A stretch of DNA of 64,000 bases, taken from positions 8,607-72,606 of the forward strand of contig CAVGND010000006.1 of NCBI GenBank assembly GCA_963630555.1, given 5' to 3'. Position numbers and translations under genes: made by a program. Of this stretch, positions 50,753 through 58,988 are shown piece after piece (the stretch's first letter is position 1; each line of letters begins with the position of its first letter). This DNA is from CAVALG01 sp963630555. Its GTDB lineage: Bacteria; Bacillota; Clostridia; Oscillospirales; Acutalibacteraceae. Below the pieces are notes generated by a model. That model searched no databases. It saw nothing but the letters and a program-made list of their open reading frames with translations, and was not told where the DNA came from.

Positions 50753-50911
50753 GGACGCGGTTCCGTTTGTCGCCGACCGCTGCCGAAAACAAAGTTTTCG
50801 GGCGGGCGCACAACCGTGACTTTTGCAAAACCGGCAAAGCCTTGATCGTGTGCGCCCGCCGCCCAAGCGGACGCTTGGGGCAGCGGTCGGCAAACAATCG
50901 GAACCGCGTCC
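50753..50911. repeat. Large nested inverted repeat between obg and rny
   Basis: The outer arms GGACGCGGTTCCG (50753-50765) and CGGAACCGCGTCC (50899-50911) are perfectly complementary. Next in are 50772-50784 with 50879-50891 (13 bp), then 50801-50811 with 50850-50860 (11 bp), plus two side hairpins (GAAAAC/GTTTTC and CCCAAGC/GCTTGGG). The whole could fold into a 159-nt branched structure on either strand. It may be a structured RNA or a palindromic insertion element. Confidence 0.75.
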
Positions 50912-50939
50912 GTAAACCCATCATATTTAACCGTAATAT

Positions 50940-50970
50940 AAATAAATCCCGATTTCAGCATCGGGATTTG
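50940..50970 (-). terminator. Terminator after obg
   Basis: On the minus strand AAATCCCGAT pairs with a following ATCGGGATTT across a GCTGA-type loop, with a T-rich tail. Confidence 0.75.
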
Positions 50971-50986
50971 CAATAGGGAAATGTAA

Positions 50987-52255
50987 TCAAGATATATAAT
51001 CAAACTCAATATCATAAACGCAAACCGTGTCGCCGTCCTGTACGCCCGCTTTAATAAGCGCGTCAATAATTCCGCTTGACTGAAGCGTGCGCTGAAAATA
51101 CTGCAGCGACTCGTAATCGTCGGGGTTAACGCTGTTAAGCAGTTTAAGCAGCCATTCGCCCTCAACCACAAAGCGGTCATCCTCTTTGCGCAGGGTGAAT
51201 TCACGGTTGTTTTTGGGCATAAGTTCTTCTTCGGGAATCGGGTCAGCCTCGTACCGTTTAACCGGCGGAAGTTTGGAAAGCCGCTCGGCTATGCGGTCAA
51301 CCGCCTTGTCGGTTCCTTCGGCTATCGCCGCCATACACGGGAAGAAATCGTATCCTTTACCGACAAAATATTCCCTCAACTTTTCAAGTTGCTCCGGTTC
51401 GCACATATCGCATTTGTTGGCAACCACAATCTGTTCACGCTGCGCCAGATCGGCGTCAAATTCGGCAAGTTCGCGGTTTATCGCGTTAAAATCTTCAATC
51501 GGGTCGCGCCCCTCGCTGCCCGAAGCGTCAATTATATGCACAAGTAATCGGCAGCGCTCAATATGGCGCAAAAATTCGTGACCGAGCCCGACGCCGCTTC
51601 CTGCGCCCTCAATAAGCCCCGGAATATCTGCCATCACGAAACTTTTTTCGCCTTTGCGGACAACACCGAGTACCGGCGTAAGCGTGGTAAAATGATAGTT
51701 GGCTATTTTCGGCTTTGCTTCGCTTACTACCGAAATAAAGGTCGATTTTCCGACGTTCGGGAAGCCGATAAGCCCCACATCCGCAAGAAGTTTAAGTTCA
51801 AGATTAACCTCAAATTCCTCGCCCGGATTGCCGGGATTGGCAAACCGCGGCGTCTGCCGCGTCGGCGTTGCAAAGTGGCAGTTGCCCCAACCGCCGTTTC
51901 CGCCTTTGGCTATCACTACGGGTTCATCGTCCGATATATCCGCCATAAGTCTGCCCGTGGCGGCGTCCTTTACAAGAGTGCCGCGCGGAACACGCAAAAC
52001 AAGATCTTCCGCCTTTTTACCCGAGCATCGCGCCGCGCCGCCGTCGCCGCCGTTTTCGGCAATGTATTTGCGGCGATAGCGAAAATCCGCCAGGGTGGAT
52101 AAATTATCGTCCGCAACAAAAACAACATTTCCGCCGCGGCCGCCGTCGCCCCCGTCGGGCCCGCCCGACGCAATATATTTTTCACGGTGGAACGACACCT
52201 TTCCGTTTCCGCCGTTGCCTGCTTTGATGTAAATTTTGGTTATATCAACAAACAT
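50987..52255 (-). CDS. obgE: GTPase Obg/CgtA
   Basis: Obg is a ribosome-assembly GTPase. The 422-residue protein has the glycine-rich Obg fold (ASGGPDGGDGGRGGNVVF near residue 30), the G domain with GFPNVGKSTF (about 167-176), DIPGLIEGA and NKCD, and a C-terminal OCT domain (about 345-422). The OCT domain is found in Firmicutes and Actinobacteria. No ribosomal protein L21/L27 genes lie beside it, unlike many bacteria. A terminator follows. Confidence 0.96.
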   Translation of the reverse strand: MFVDITKIYIKAGNGGNGKVSFHREKYIASGGPDGGDGGRGGNVVFVADDNLSTLADFRYRRKYIAENGGDGGAARCSGKKAEDLVLRVPRGTLVKDAATGRLMADISDDEPVVIAKGGNGGWGNCHFATPTRQTPRFANPGNPGEEFEVNLELKLLADVGLIGFPNVGKSTFISVVSEAKPKIANYHFTTLTPVLGVVRKGEKSFVMADIPGLIEGAGSGVGLGHEFLRHIERCRLLVHIIDASGSEGRDPIEDFNAINRELAEFDADLAQREQIVVANKCDMCEPEQLEKLREYFVGKGYDFFPCMAAIAEGTDKAVDRIAERLSKLPPVKRYEADPIPEEELMPKNNREFTLRKEDDRFVVEGEWLLKLLNSVNPDDYESLQYFQRTLQSSGIIDALIKAGVQDGDTVCVYDIEFDYIS

Positions 52256-52754
52256 TTTGTTCTCCGTTCTGCTGCTGCCGTGACAGCAGACCCTATAAAG
52301 AGCCCTGCCCGATGTTTAGTTTACGCAGCCGCGATGGTTTTATATCCTTCGGTTATTAGGATAACACATAAACGGCGGCTTTGCAAGCCGAAGACTTGTC
52401 AACCGCCGTTACCCGTTCGGCTACCTGTTCGGCGGCACCGCCCTTGGTTTTACACGACTTCCGTTATCTATTCGGCGGCACCGACCGAAGCGGCAGCCGA
52501 GAAGCGGGTGTCCGGTGGACACCCGCACCCCGTCAGGTGGAGGCAAGAGTTTGAGAGCCGCCGTCAACGCTCAAACTACCGCCTATCACATCTACAGTCT
52601 AATGTCTACAGTCTAATGTCTAGCACACCACATCTAACATCTACAGTCTAATGTCTGATGTCTGGAACGGGAGGGTTTTACCGCCGGTTTTTGCCTGACG
52701 GTTACCAAAGTCTGATTTTGTACATTAGTCAATGATGTGAGCCCAAAGTCTAAT
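52256..52754. repeat. Repeat-rich spacer, heptamer-array element copy D
   Basis: This gap has no gene. It carries several CGGCGGCACCG-type inverted repeats, the module CCCCGTCAGGTGGAGGCAAG (52527-52546) and GAGTTTGAGAGCCGCCGTCA as in copy B. Two heptamer arrays in tandem follow: 52587-52622 (CAGTCTA/ATGTCTA units) and 52629-52664. Each array starts with CACATCTA, the same terminal unit as the right end of copy A. Confidence 0.65.
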
Positions 52755-52792
52755 TTAGTGTAAAATAAAAACAGGCAAAAAGAAGAGGAAGT
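52755..52792 (+). repeat. 38-bp box before rnpB
   Basis: It matches 24930-24967 at 37 of 38 positions and ends 11 bp before the rnpB -35 box. It may be an upstream promoter element or a fragment of a repeat. Confidence 0.7.
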
Positions 52793-52803
52793 CTAATTTA
52801 TGG

Positions 52804-52832
52804 TTGTAATTCGGGCGGTGGGGTGGTATAAT
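52804..52832 (+). promoter_or_regulatory. Promoter of rnpB
   Basis: TTGTAA (52804) and TATAAT (52827) are 17 bp apart, about 8 bp before the RNA start. Confidence 0.75.
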
Positions 52833-52839
52833 AACTGTG

Positions 52840-53165
52840 CGAGTAAGTCGGGCGGTCGCGCAGCGTATGCTGTGAGGAAAGTCCGAGCACCTTGGGCAAG
52901 ATAGCGGCTAACGGCCGCCGAGGGCGACCTTCGAGAGAGTGCAGCAGAAATATACCGCCTGCTTTTGCAGGTAAGGGTGGAAAGGCGAGGTAAGAGCTCA
53001 CCGGCCGGCGGGGAACCGTGCGGTCCTGTAAACCTTATCCGGTGCAACACCGAGCTTGGCGATCAGACTGCCCACTGCGTCATAAAGGGTGGCTAGAGCC
53101 GGTCGGCAACGGCCGGTCGAGAAAGATGACCGTCTGAGACAGAACTCGGCTTACAGACTTACTCG
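52840..53165 (+). ncRNA. rnpB: RNase P RNA (class A)
   Basis: The RNA begins GCGAGTAAGTCGGGCGGTCG and ends with the complementary ACTTACTCG. It has the universally conserved P4 strands: GAGGAAAGTCCGAGCACC near the 5' end and ACAGAACTCGGCTTACAG near the 3' end. CRII/CRIII-type AGAGTGCAGCAGAAATA and GGGTGGAAAGGCGAGGTAAGAG segments lie between. It is the catalytic RNA that matures tRNA 5' ends. The length of about 326 nt is usual. Confidence 0.96.
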
Positions 53166-53241
53166 TGTTTTTCGGGCGTAACGGGACTTACCTCCCGTAT
53201 GCCCCGACGGATTTTTTATTTTTCGGGAAGCGTCGGTTATT

Positions 53242-54081
53242 ATGTTGGATTGTCTTAAAGACGCCGCGGTTGACACGGTTAAACTTTTGCCCATTCTTTT
53301 TGCGGCGTACCTTTTAATGGAATATTTAGAGCACAGAGCCGGCGAACGCACACGCGCGGCTCTTTCAAAAGTCGGCAAAGTCGGGCCTTTGCTCGGTTCG
53401 GCGGTCGGGATACTGCCGCAATGCGGATTTTCGGGTGCGGCGGCGTCGCTTTACGCCGCAAGGATAATTTCCGCCGGAACGCTTATCTCGGTTTTTTTGG
53501 CGACGAGCGACGAAATGCTGCCGCTGATGATATCGGGCGGCGTACCGTTTACGAAAATACTTGCCGTTATCGGGCTTAAATTTGCCTACGGTGCCGTTTT
53601 CGGGTTTTTGACCGATTTGATACTGATAAAAAGGCGTGAGAACGAGGTCATAACCGACATCTGCAAAAAAGACCATTGCGACTGTGAGCACGGGATAGCC
53701 CTTTCGGCGCTCAGGCACACGGTTAAAATCTCGCTGCTTGTTTTTGCGGTTTCGTTCGGGCTGGGGCTGCTGTTTTTCTACGGCGGGGGCGACGCGGTTA
53801 CAAAACTTTTGGACGGCAGGCCGATATTGGGCATACTGCTTTCCGCCCTTGTGGGGCTTGTGCCGAACTGTTCGGTCAGCGTTCTGCTGACGACGCTTTA
53901 CACCCAAAAAGCGATATCCTTTGCGGTATTTATGTCGGGCATAACGGTCAACGCCGGCATAGGTCTTATTGTACTTTTTAAATTTGACCGCAACATTAGA
54001 AACAACATTTTTATAACCGTGCTTACCTTTATTTTCGGGGTGATTGCCGGTCTTATATCGGGTCTTATACCCGCTTTATAA
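53242..54081 (+). CDS. Putative 10TM heavy-metal exporter (ArsP_2/PF11449 type)
   Basis: The 279-residue protein has about ten hydrophobic segments in two similar halves. Each half has a conserved cysteine-containing loop: GILPQCGFSGAAASLYAARI and VGLVPNCSVSVLLTTLYT. A central cytoplasmic stretch rich in histidine and cysteine (CKKDHCDCEHG) may bind metal. The duplicated PQCGF/PNCSV pattern matches the PF11449 family, often annotated as a manganese transporter or arsenic efflux protein; the substrate is not established. It is a single gene after rnpB. Confidence 0.82.
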   Translation: MLDCLKDAAVDTVKLLPILFAAYLLMEYLEHRAGERTRAALSKVGKVGPLLGSAVGILPQCGFSGAAASLYAARIISAGTLISVFLATSDEMLPLMISGGVPFTKILAVIGLKFAYGAVFGFLTDLILIKRRENEVITDICKKDHCDCEHGIALSALRHTVKISLLVFAVSFGLGLLFFYGGGDAVTKLLDGRPILGILLSALVGLVPNCSVSVLLTTLYTQKAISFAVFMSGITVNAGIGLIVLFKFDRNIRNNIFITVLTFIFGVIAGLISGLIPAL

Positions 54082-54102
54082 GAAAATTCGATAAATTATT
54101 GC

Positions 54103-54150
54103 AAAACGCCTTAATTCACACTTGAATTTCGGGGCGTTTTTTTATACAAT
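54103..54150 (+). promoter_or_regulatory. Overlapping terminator and serS promoter
   Basis: AAAACGCC-TT-AATTCA pairs with TGAATT-TCGG-GGCGTTTT followed by TTT (54103-54143), ending the exporter transcript. The right arm contains TTGAAT (54122), which with TACAAT (54145) at 17 bp forms the likely serS promoter. Confidence 0.7.
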
Positions 54151-54228
54151 AAAAGTGTGTGCGTATCCGACTGCCAATGCGGTACGCAAAGTTCAAATTC
54201 AAACTGAGTACAAGGGGATATATTAAAA

Positions 54229-55524
54229 ATGCTGGATATTAAATTCGTAAAAGAAAATCCGGAAGCGGTTAAAGAGAACATCCGCAAAAAGTTTAAGGAA
54301 AACCGTCTGCCGCTGGTTGACGAGGCGATAAGGCTTTATGACGAGAAGCGTGCCGCTAACGCGCGCGCCGACGAACTCCGCGCGAACCGCAACAAAATAA
54401 GCAAGCAGATAGGCGCGCTTATGGCGAAGGGCGAGCGTGAGGAAGCCGAAAAGGCGAAGGCGCTTGTAAACGAGCAGGCGGAGGAACTTAAAGCCCTTGC
54501 GGAAAAGGAAACCGAGCTTTCGGCACGACTTAAAGAAACGATGATGAAGATACCGAATATTATCGACCCGTCAGTCCCCGTAGGGAAAGACGATTCCGAA
54601 AATGTTGAGGTTGAGGAGTTCGGCGAAAAGACCGTACCGACCTTTGAAATACCCTACCACACCGATATTATGGCGAAATTCGACGGCATTGACAAAGAGG
54701 CTGCCGGCCGCGTTGCGGGCGAGGGATTTTACTATCTTTTAGGCGATATTGCGCGCCTGCACAGCGCCGTTACCGCCTACGCTCGGGACTTTATGATAAG
54801 CAAAGGCTTTACCTACTGCATACCGCCGTTTATGATTCGCTCGAACGTTGTTACCGGGGTTATGAGTTTTGAAGAAATGGACGCAATGATGTACAAAATC
54901 GAGGGGGAAGACCTCTACCTTATCGGCACAAGCGAACATTCGATGATAGGCAAATTTATCGACACCATAACGCCCGAAGAAAAACTCCCCCTGACCCTTA
55001 CAAGTTACTCCCCCTGTTTCCGCAAAGAGAAGGGGGCGCACGGGATAGAGGAGCGGGGAATTTACCGTATTCACCAATTTGAAAAGCAGGAAATGATAGT
55101 GCTTTGCAAGCCCGAAGAGAGTATGGAATGGTTCAACAAAATGTGGGGATATTCGGTTGAACTTTTCCGCTCGCTTGACATTCCGGTACGCACGCTTGAG
55201 TGCTGCTCGGGCGATCTTGCCGACCTTAAGGTTAAATCTTATGATGTTGAGGCGTGGTCGCCGAAACAGCAAAAATATTTTGAGGTCTGCTCCTGTTCCA
55301 ACCTCGGGGACGCGCAGGCAAGGCGTCTCGGCATACGCGTAAAGAGCAAGGACGGCAAAAAATACCTGGCGCACACCCTTAACAACACCGTTGTTGCGCC
55401 GCCGAGAATGCTGATTGCGCTGCTTGAAAACAACCTCTGTTTTGACGGCGAAAAGTACTCGGTCAAAATTCCGAAAGCGCTGCAGCCGTATATGGGCGGC
55501 AACACCGTGATTGAAGAAAAATAA
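54229..55524 (+). CDS. serS: Serine-tRNA ligase
   Basis: The 431-residue class II synthetase has the N-terminal coiled-coil arm that grips tRNA-Ser (about residues 30-105) and the catalytic motifs 2 and 3: RKEKGAHGIEERGIYRIHQF and NTVVAPPRMLIALLEN. It charges tRNA-Ser and tRNA-Sec. AAGGGGATAT precedes the ATG. I see no T-box in the 75-nt leader, so it is probably not tRNA-controlled. Confidence 0.96.
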   Translation: MLDIKFVKENPEAVKENIRKKFKENRLPLVDEAIRLYDEKRAANARADELRANRNKISKQIGALMAKGEREEAEKAKALVNEQAEELKALAEKETELSARLKETMMKIPNIIDPSVPVGKDDSENVEVEEFGEKTVPTFEIPYHTDIMAKFDGIDKEAAGRVAGEGFYYLLGDIARLHSAVTAYARDFMISKGFTYCIPPFMIRSNVVTGVMSFEEMDAMMYKIEGEDLYLIGTSEHSMIGKFIDTITPEEKLPLTLTSYSPCFRKEKGAHGIEERGIYRIHQFEKQEMIVLCKPEESMEWFNKMWGYSVELFRSLDIPVRTLECCSGDLADLKVKSYDVEAWSPKQQKYFEVCSCSNLGDAQARRLGIRVKSKDGKKYLAHTLNNTVVAPPRMLIALLENNLCFDGEKYSVKIPKALQPYMGGNTVIEEK

Positions 55525-55555
55525 ACCTTGAATTTCGGCTTTTGAGGAGAAGTAA

Positions 55556-57706
55556 ATGAATAAAATTTTGACCAAGCGCAACCTTACCGCTTTGATTATT
55601 TTCGGTTTCTCTTTTGCCATGCTTTTTATGATGTTTTGCAGAGGAGATACGGTTTATGAAAACGAATTTGACGGTGAACCGATTTTAACGCTCGGCATTG
55701 ACGATATTACGGAAAAAAACGACTGTCGGATTGAAAACGGCGTCTACATTCCGGACGGGGACGACCCGTATATTGTTTTTAAAACCGACCCTGTAAAGGC
55801 AAAATACGCACGCTTCGTTTATTCCGAAAACAGTACCCCGGTTATAGCGGCTCAACTTGATTTCGGTAAAGAAGAGTCGGATTTTGACGCCGACAAGACG
55901 CCCGACAGTTTTAAAAACAACCGTTACAATTTAAAGGACGGGTTTATTTTTAAACTTAACAAAAAAGCAAACTCTTACTTCAGGCTGCATTTGACCGAGC
56001 GCTGCAAAATCGGCGGATTGGAATTTTACGCAAAGCCGATTGTAACGCGCGAGAGTATGGCGCCCGTTTCCGCCGCCCGTTACCTTGCGGTTTTGGGCGC
56101 TGCGGTTATAATTGCGCTTGTTTGTCGGTTTTTATATGCTCGGCTGTCGGGTGATGAATTGCTCACACTCAACAAAGCCGACGCATTTTTCGAAAAACGC
56201 CGCCGACTGATTTTATTTGCCGCCGCGGGGGCTGTTACGCTTTTTTCGGTTAATTCGGCACTCTGTTCTTTTACGGGCGGCTCGGTAAAATATTTTAAAA
56301 TTTTTGCGGTTGCGGCAACAGCCGCTGCGGCGGTGCTGTTGTATTTCCTGCTGTATGTCCGCAAATGCGAAATTCACACCGCATTTTTGGTATCGGCGGC
56401 GGTTATGGGCGTATTTTGCATTATTATGTTTGCGCCGTTTACGGTTCCGGACGAGCCTTCACACATTGCGTCGGCTTACAGGATATCGAATTTTATGACC
56501 TTTGATTTCGGCGAGAGCGGAAAAATGCTTATCCGCCGCGCGGATATTGACGCTTACAACAATTACGCCTCAACCGGACTTACGAAAAGTTATTACGGTG
56601 TTTTGAAAAACTGTTCCGAATTTTTCTGTTCGGATTCCGAATTGGTCACACACCGTGAAATACTTAACGGCGGCGCGCCGATCGGGTATATATTTTCCGC
56701 CCTCGGCATTACTGCGGCACGGCTTTTAAACCTCGGTACGCTTCCGCTTTTTTATATGGGCAGGCTGTTTAACTATGCCGCATATGTTGCAATGATTTAT
56801 TTTGCGATAAAGAAAATCCCCGTGGGTAAAATTGCGATTTTCACCGTTGCGCTGCTGCCCATGTCTTTACAGTTGGCAATCTCATATTCTTACGACCCGA
56901 TAGTGCTGGCGTTTGCGCTTTTGTTTGTTTCGCAAATCGTTTACCTTATTTACAAAGCGGACGGGATTACAAAAAAAGATGTGGTTACCGCGGCGGTTTT
57001 CGCCGCTCTGCTTGCGCCGAGCAAGTTGGTATATACTCCGCTTATTCTGCTTGCCGTGCTTATTCCGCAGCGTAATTTCAAATCAAAACGCGGCGCCGCA
57101 AAGGGCAAAACGGCTGTAATCGGCTGCGGATTTTTATCGCTTATAATTTTACAGTTTCTGGTTTTCCGCACAAGTGTTACGGCGGACGCCGGGATAATCA
57201 AATGGGCGGGCGAACCGGGTTACACCGTAATGCGCTCCCTTTGCTATCCCGTTAATACCGTAAAAATATTTGTAAAAACGGTTGTCGAAAATCTGCCGTT
57301 CTATGTTTCGACAACGGTGGGTAACCAGTTCGGCTGGCTCAGCGTCGGCGTGGGCTGGATGTATTATTCCGCCGCGGCTGTTTTGCTGCTGTTTTCTTTC
57401 TTCCGTAAAAAGGGCGACCCGAGCGAGCGTATCCGCCCTTCGGGCAGGGTTTTGATACTTGCGGCGATTGCCGCATCCGCCTTGCTTATAATGACTTCGA
57501 TGTATTTAGGGTGGACGCCGCTTTCGTACGGTATAATTCAGGGGGTACAGGGCAGGTATTTTATTCCGCTTTTACTGCCTGCGGCGCTTGTGTTCAGGGG
57601 GCTGCCGGTATCGCTCGGCGAAAATTCCGACCGTCACACAGCCATGCTCGTTTTATTTTCAAATGTCCTCTTATTCTCTGATATGTTAAGCAAAATGCCT
57701 GCTTAA
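55556..57706 (+). CDS. DUF2142 family membrane protein
   Basis: The 716-residue protein has an N-terminal anchor, an extracytoplasmic region (about residues 35-165) and then ten or more membrane spans. The segment APFTVPDEPSHIASAYRISN is the hallmark of DUF2142 (PF09913), a GT-C-like family near surface-polysaccharide genes. It may transfer sugars from a lipid carrier on the outer face, but no activity is proven. TGAGGAG precedes the ATG. It is followed after 25 bp by the flippase gene. Confidence 0.85.
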   Translation: MNKILTKRNLTALIIFGFSFAMLFMMFCRGDTVYENEFDGEPILTLGIDDITEKNDCRIENGVYIPDGDDPYIVFKTDPVKAKYARFVYSENSTPVIAAQLDFGKEESDFDADKTPDSFKNNRYNLKDGFIFKLNKKANSYFRLHLTERCKIGGLEFYAKPIVTRESMAPVSAARYLAVLGAAVIIALVCRFLYARLSGDELLTLNKADAFFEKRRRLILFAAAGAVTLFSVNSALCSFTGGSVKYFKIFAVAATAAAAVLLYFLLYVRKCEIHTAFLVSAAVMGVFCIIMFAPFTVPDEPSHIASAYRISNFMTFDFGESGKMLIRRADIDAYNNYASTGLTKSYYGVLKNCSEFFCSDSELVTHREILNGGAPIGYIFSALGITAARLLNLGTLPLFYMGRLFNYAAYVAMIYFAIKKIPVGKIAIFTVALLPMSLQLAISYSYDPIVLAFALLFVSQIVYLIYKADGITKKDVVTAAVFAALLAPSKLVYTPLILLAVLIPQRNFKSKRGAAKGKTAVIGCGFLSLIILQFLVFRTSVTADAGIIKWAGEPGYTVMRSLCYPVNTVKIFVKTVVENLPFYVSTTVGNQFGWLSVGVGWMYYSAAAVLLLFSFFRKKGDPSERIRPSGRVLILAAIAASALLIMTSMYLGWTPLSYGIIQGVQGRYFIPLLLPAALVFRGLPVSLGENSDRHTAMLVLFSNVLLFSDMLSKMPA

Positions 57707-57731
57707 CGGAAGGAAATCGGGTTATAAATAT

Positions 57732-58964
57732 ATGAACAACAAGGTTAAAAATTCGCTTTGGAATACCGTCGGGGCGACGGCGAACGCCTTTACTTCACTT
57801 ATATTTACAATTATTGCCACACGGGTAAACACGGAAAGTGAAGCGGGGCTGTTCAGTTACGCTTTTGCGACGGCGACAATACTTTTTGTCATAGGCAACT
57901 ATGTTATCCGCCCGTTTCAGGTGACCGATATATCCGAAAAATTCGCAGACAGCGACTATGTTTATTTCCGCCTGTTCTCCTGCGGCGCAATGCTTGTTTC
58001 GGCTATAGGATTTTGCCTTATAAAGGGTTACCCGTCGCACAAATCGGCGGTTATAATCCTGCTTGCGGTGTTCAGAATGGCGGAGGCGTTTTACGAAACG
58101 TTTTACGCCGTTACCCAGCGGGGGGAAATGCTTTACCGCGTCGGTATTTCGATGACGGTGAAAGCGGCGGCGGATGTTGCCGTATTTGCGGCGGTTGACA
58201 TCCTGACACGCAGCCTGCCGCTTGCGATTGCCGCAATGACGGCGGCGAACCTTATACTGTTTGCCGCAATCGACATAAAAGACGTGCGCCGAGCGGGATT
58301 TTCACGCCGCCCGTTTACGGCGGGCGCCGCAAAATCGCTGTTTTTAAGTTGTTTTTTCACCTTTGCGCTGACCTTTTTAAACACCTATCTTATAAATGTT
58401 TCGCGCTATGCCATAGACGCGGACGGGGATGACAAGACCCAGCTTATATTCGGTATAATAATAATCCCCGCAACCTTTATGTGCCTGCTTGGGCAATATA
58501 TTATCCAGCCGTCGCTTACCTCAATTTCGGCGGCAATAAAAAACCGCGATTTTAAAGCGCTGCGTAAAACCGTTGTTAAGGTCACAGCCGCAATTCCCGT
58601 AATCGGGGCTGTCGTATTTGCGGTCGCTTTTTTCCTTGAGGCGCCTGTGCTGCAATTGGTTTACGGCATACCGCTTGAAAAATATAAGGCGGAAATGCTT
58701 GTTATAATAGCCGGCTCGGTAATGTATGGGTTAGAAGTTGTGGTTTCATTCATCCTTATCGCGTTCCGCCGCACGGCGGTGCAGGCTGCGGTTTTTGCAG
58801 CCGTTTCGGTTGCCGCTACGGCGGCGTCATACCGTGCTGTCGGATCGGACGGGCTGATGGGTGCAGCCGCGGTTTACTCCGTATCAATGACCGTGCTTGC
58901 CGCCGCTTTGGTTACACTGCTTTTCTTTGCAATGCATAAATACCGTAAACAGTGGAACGGTTAG
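57732..58964 (+). CDS. Lipid-linked oligosaccharide flippase (Wzx/RfbX-like, MOP superfamily)
   Basis: The 410-residue protein has about twelve membrane spans. It starts KNSLWNTVGATANAFTSLIFTI, as polysaccharide-biosynthesis flippases do, and has a GQYIIQPSLTSISAAIKNRDF segment in the second half. It should flip undecaprenyl-linked glycan units to the outside. Together with the neighbouring glycosyltransferases it indicates a surface polysaccharide or glycoprotein. GGAAGGAAATCGGG lies upstream of the ATG. Confidence 0.87.
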   Translation: MNNKVKNSLWNTVGATANAFTSLIFTIIATRVNTESEAGLFSYAFATATILFVIGNYVIRPFQVTDISEKFADSDYVYFRLFSCGAMLVSAIGFCLIKGYPSHKSAVIILLAVFRMAEAFYETFYAVTQRGEMLYRVGISMTVKAAADVAVFAAVDILTRSLPLAIAAMTAANLILFAAIDIKDVRRAGFSRRPFTAGAAKSLFLSCFFTFALTFLNTYLINVSRYAIDADGDDKTQLIFGIIIIPATFMCLLGQYIIQPSLTSISAAIKNRDFKALRKTVVKVTAAIPVIGAVVFAVAFFLEAPVLQLVYGIPLEKYKAEMLVIIAGSVMYGLEVVVSFILIAFRRTAVQAAVFAAVSVAATAASYRAVGSDGLMGAAAVYSVSMTVLAAALVTLLFFAMHKYRKQWNG

Positions 58965-58988
58965 ACAAAACTATATTTGGAGAATGAT

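Noticed and set aside
50725..51204. Minus-strand frames through the large inverted repeat and the end of obg
   Set aside because: Their composition follows the palindrome and the frame shadow of obg.
54151..54228. T-box riboswitch before serS
   Set aside because: The leader is only about 75 nt and lacks the AGGGTGGNACCGCG-type T-box sequence and antiterminator.
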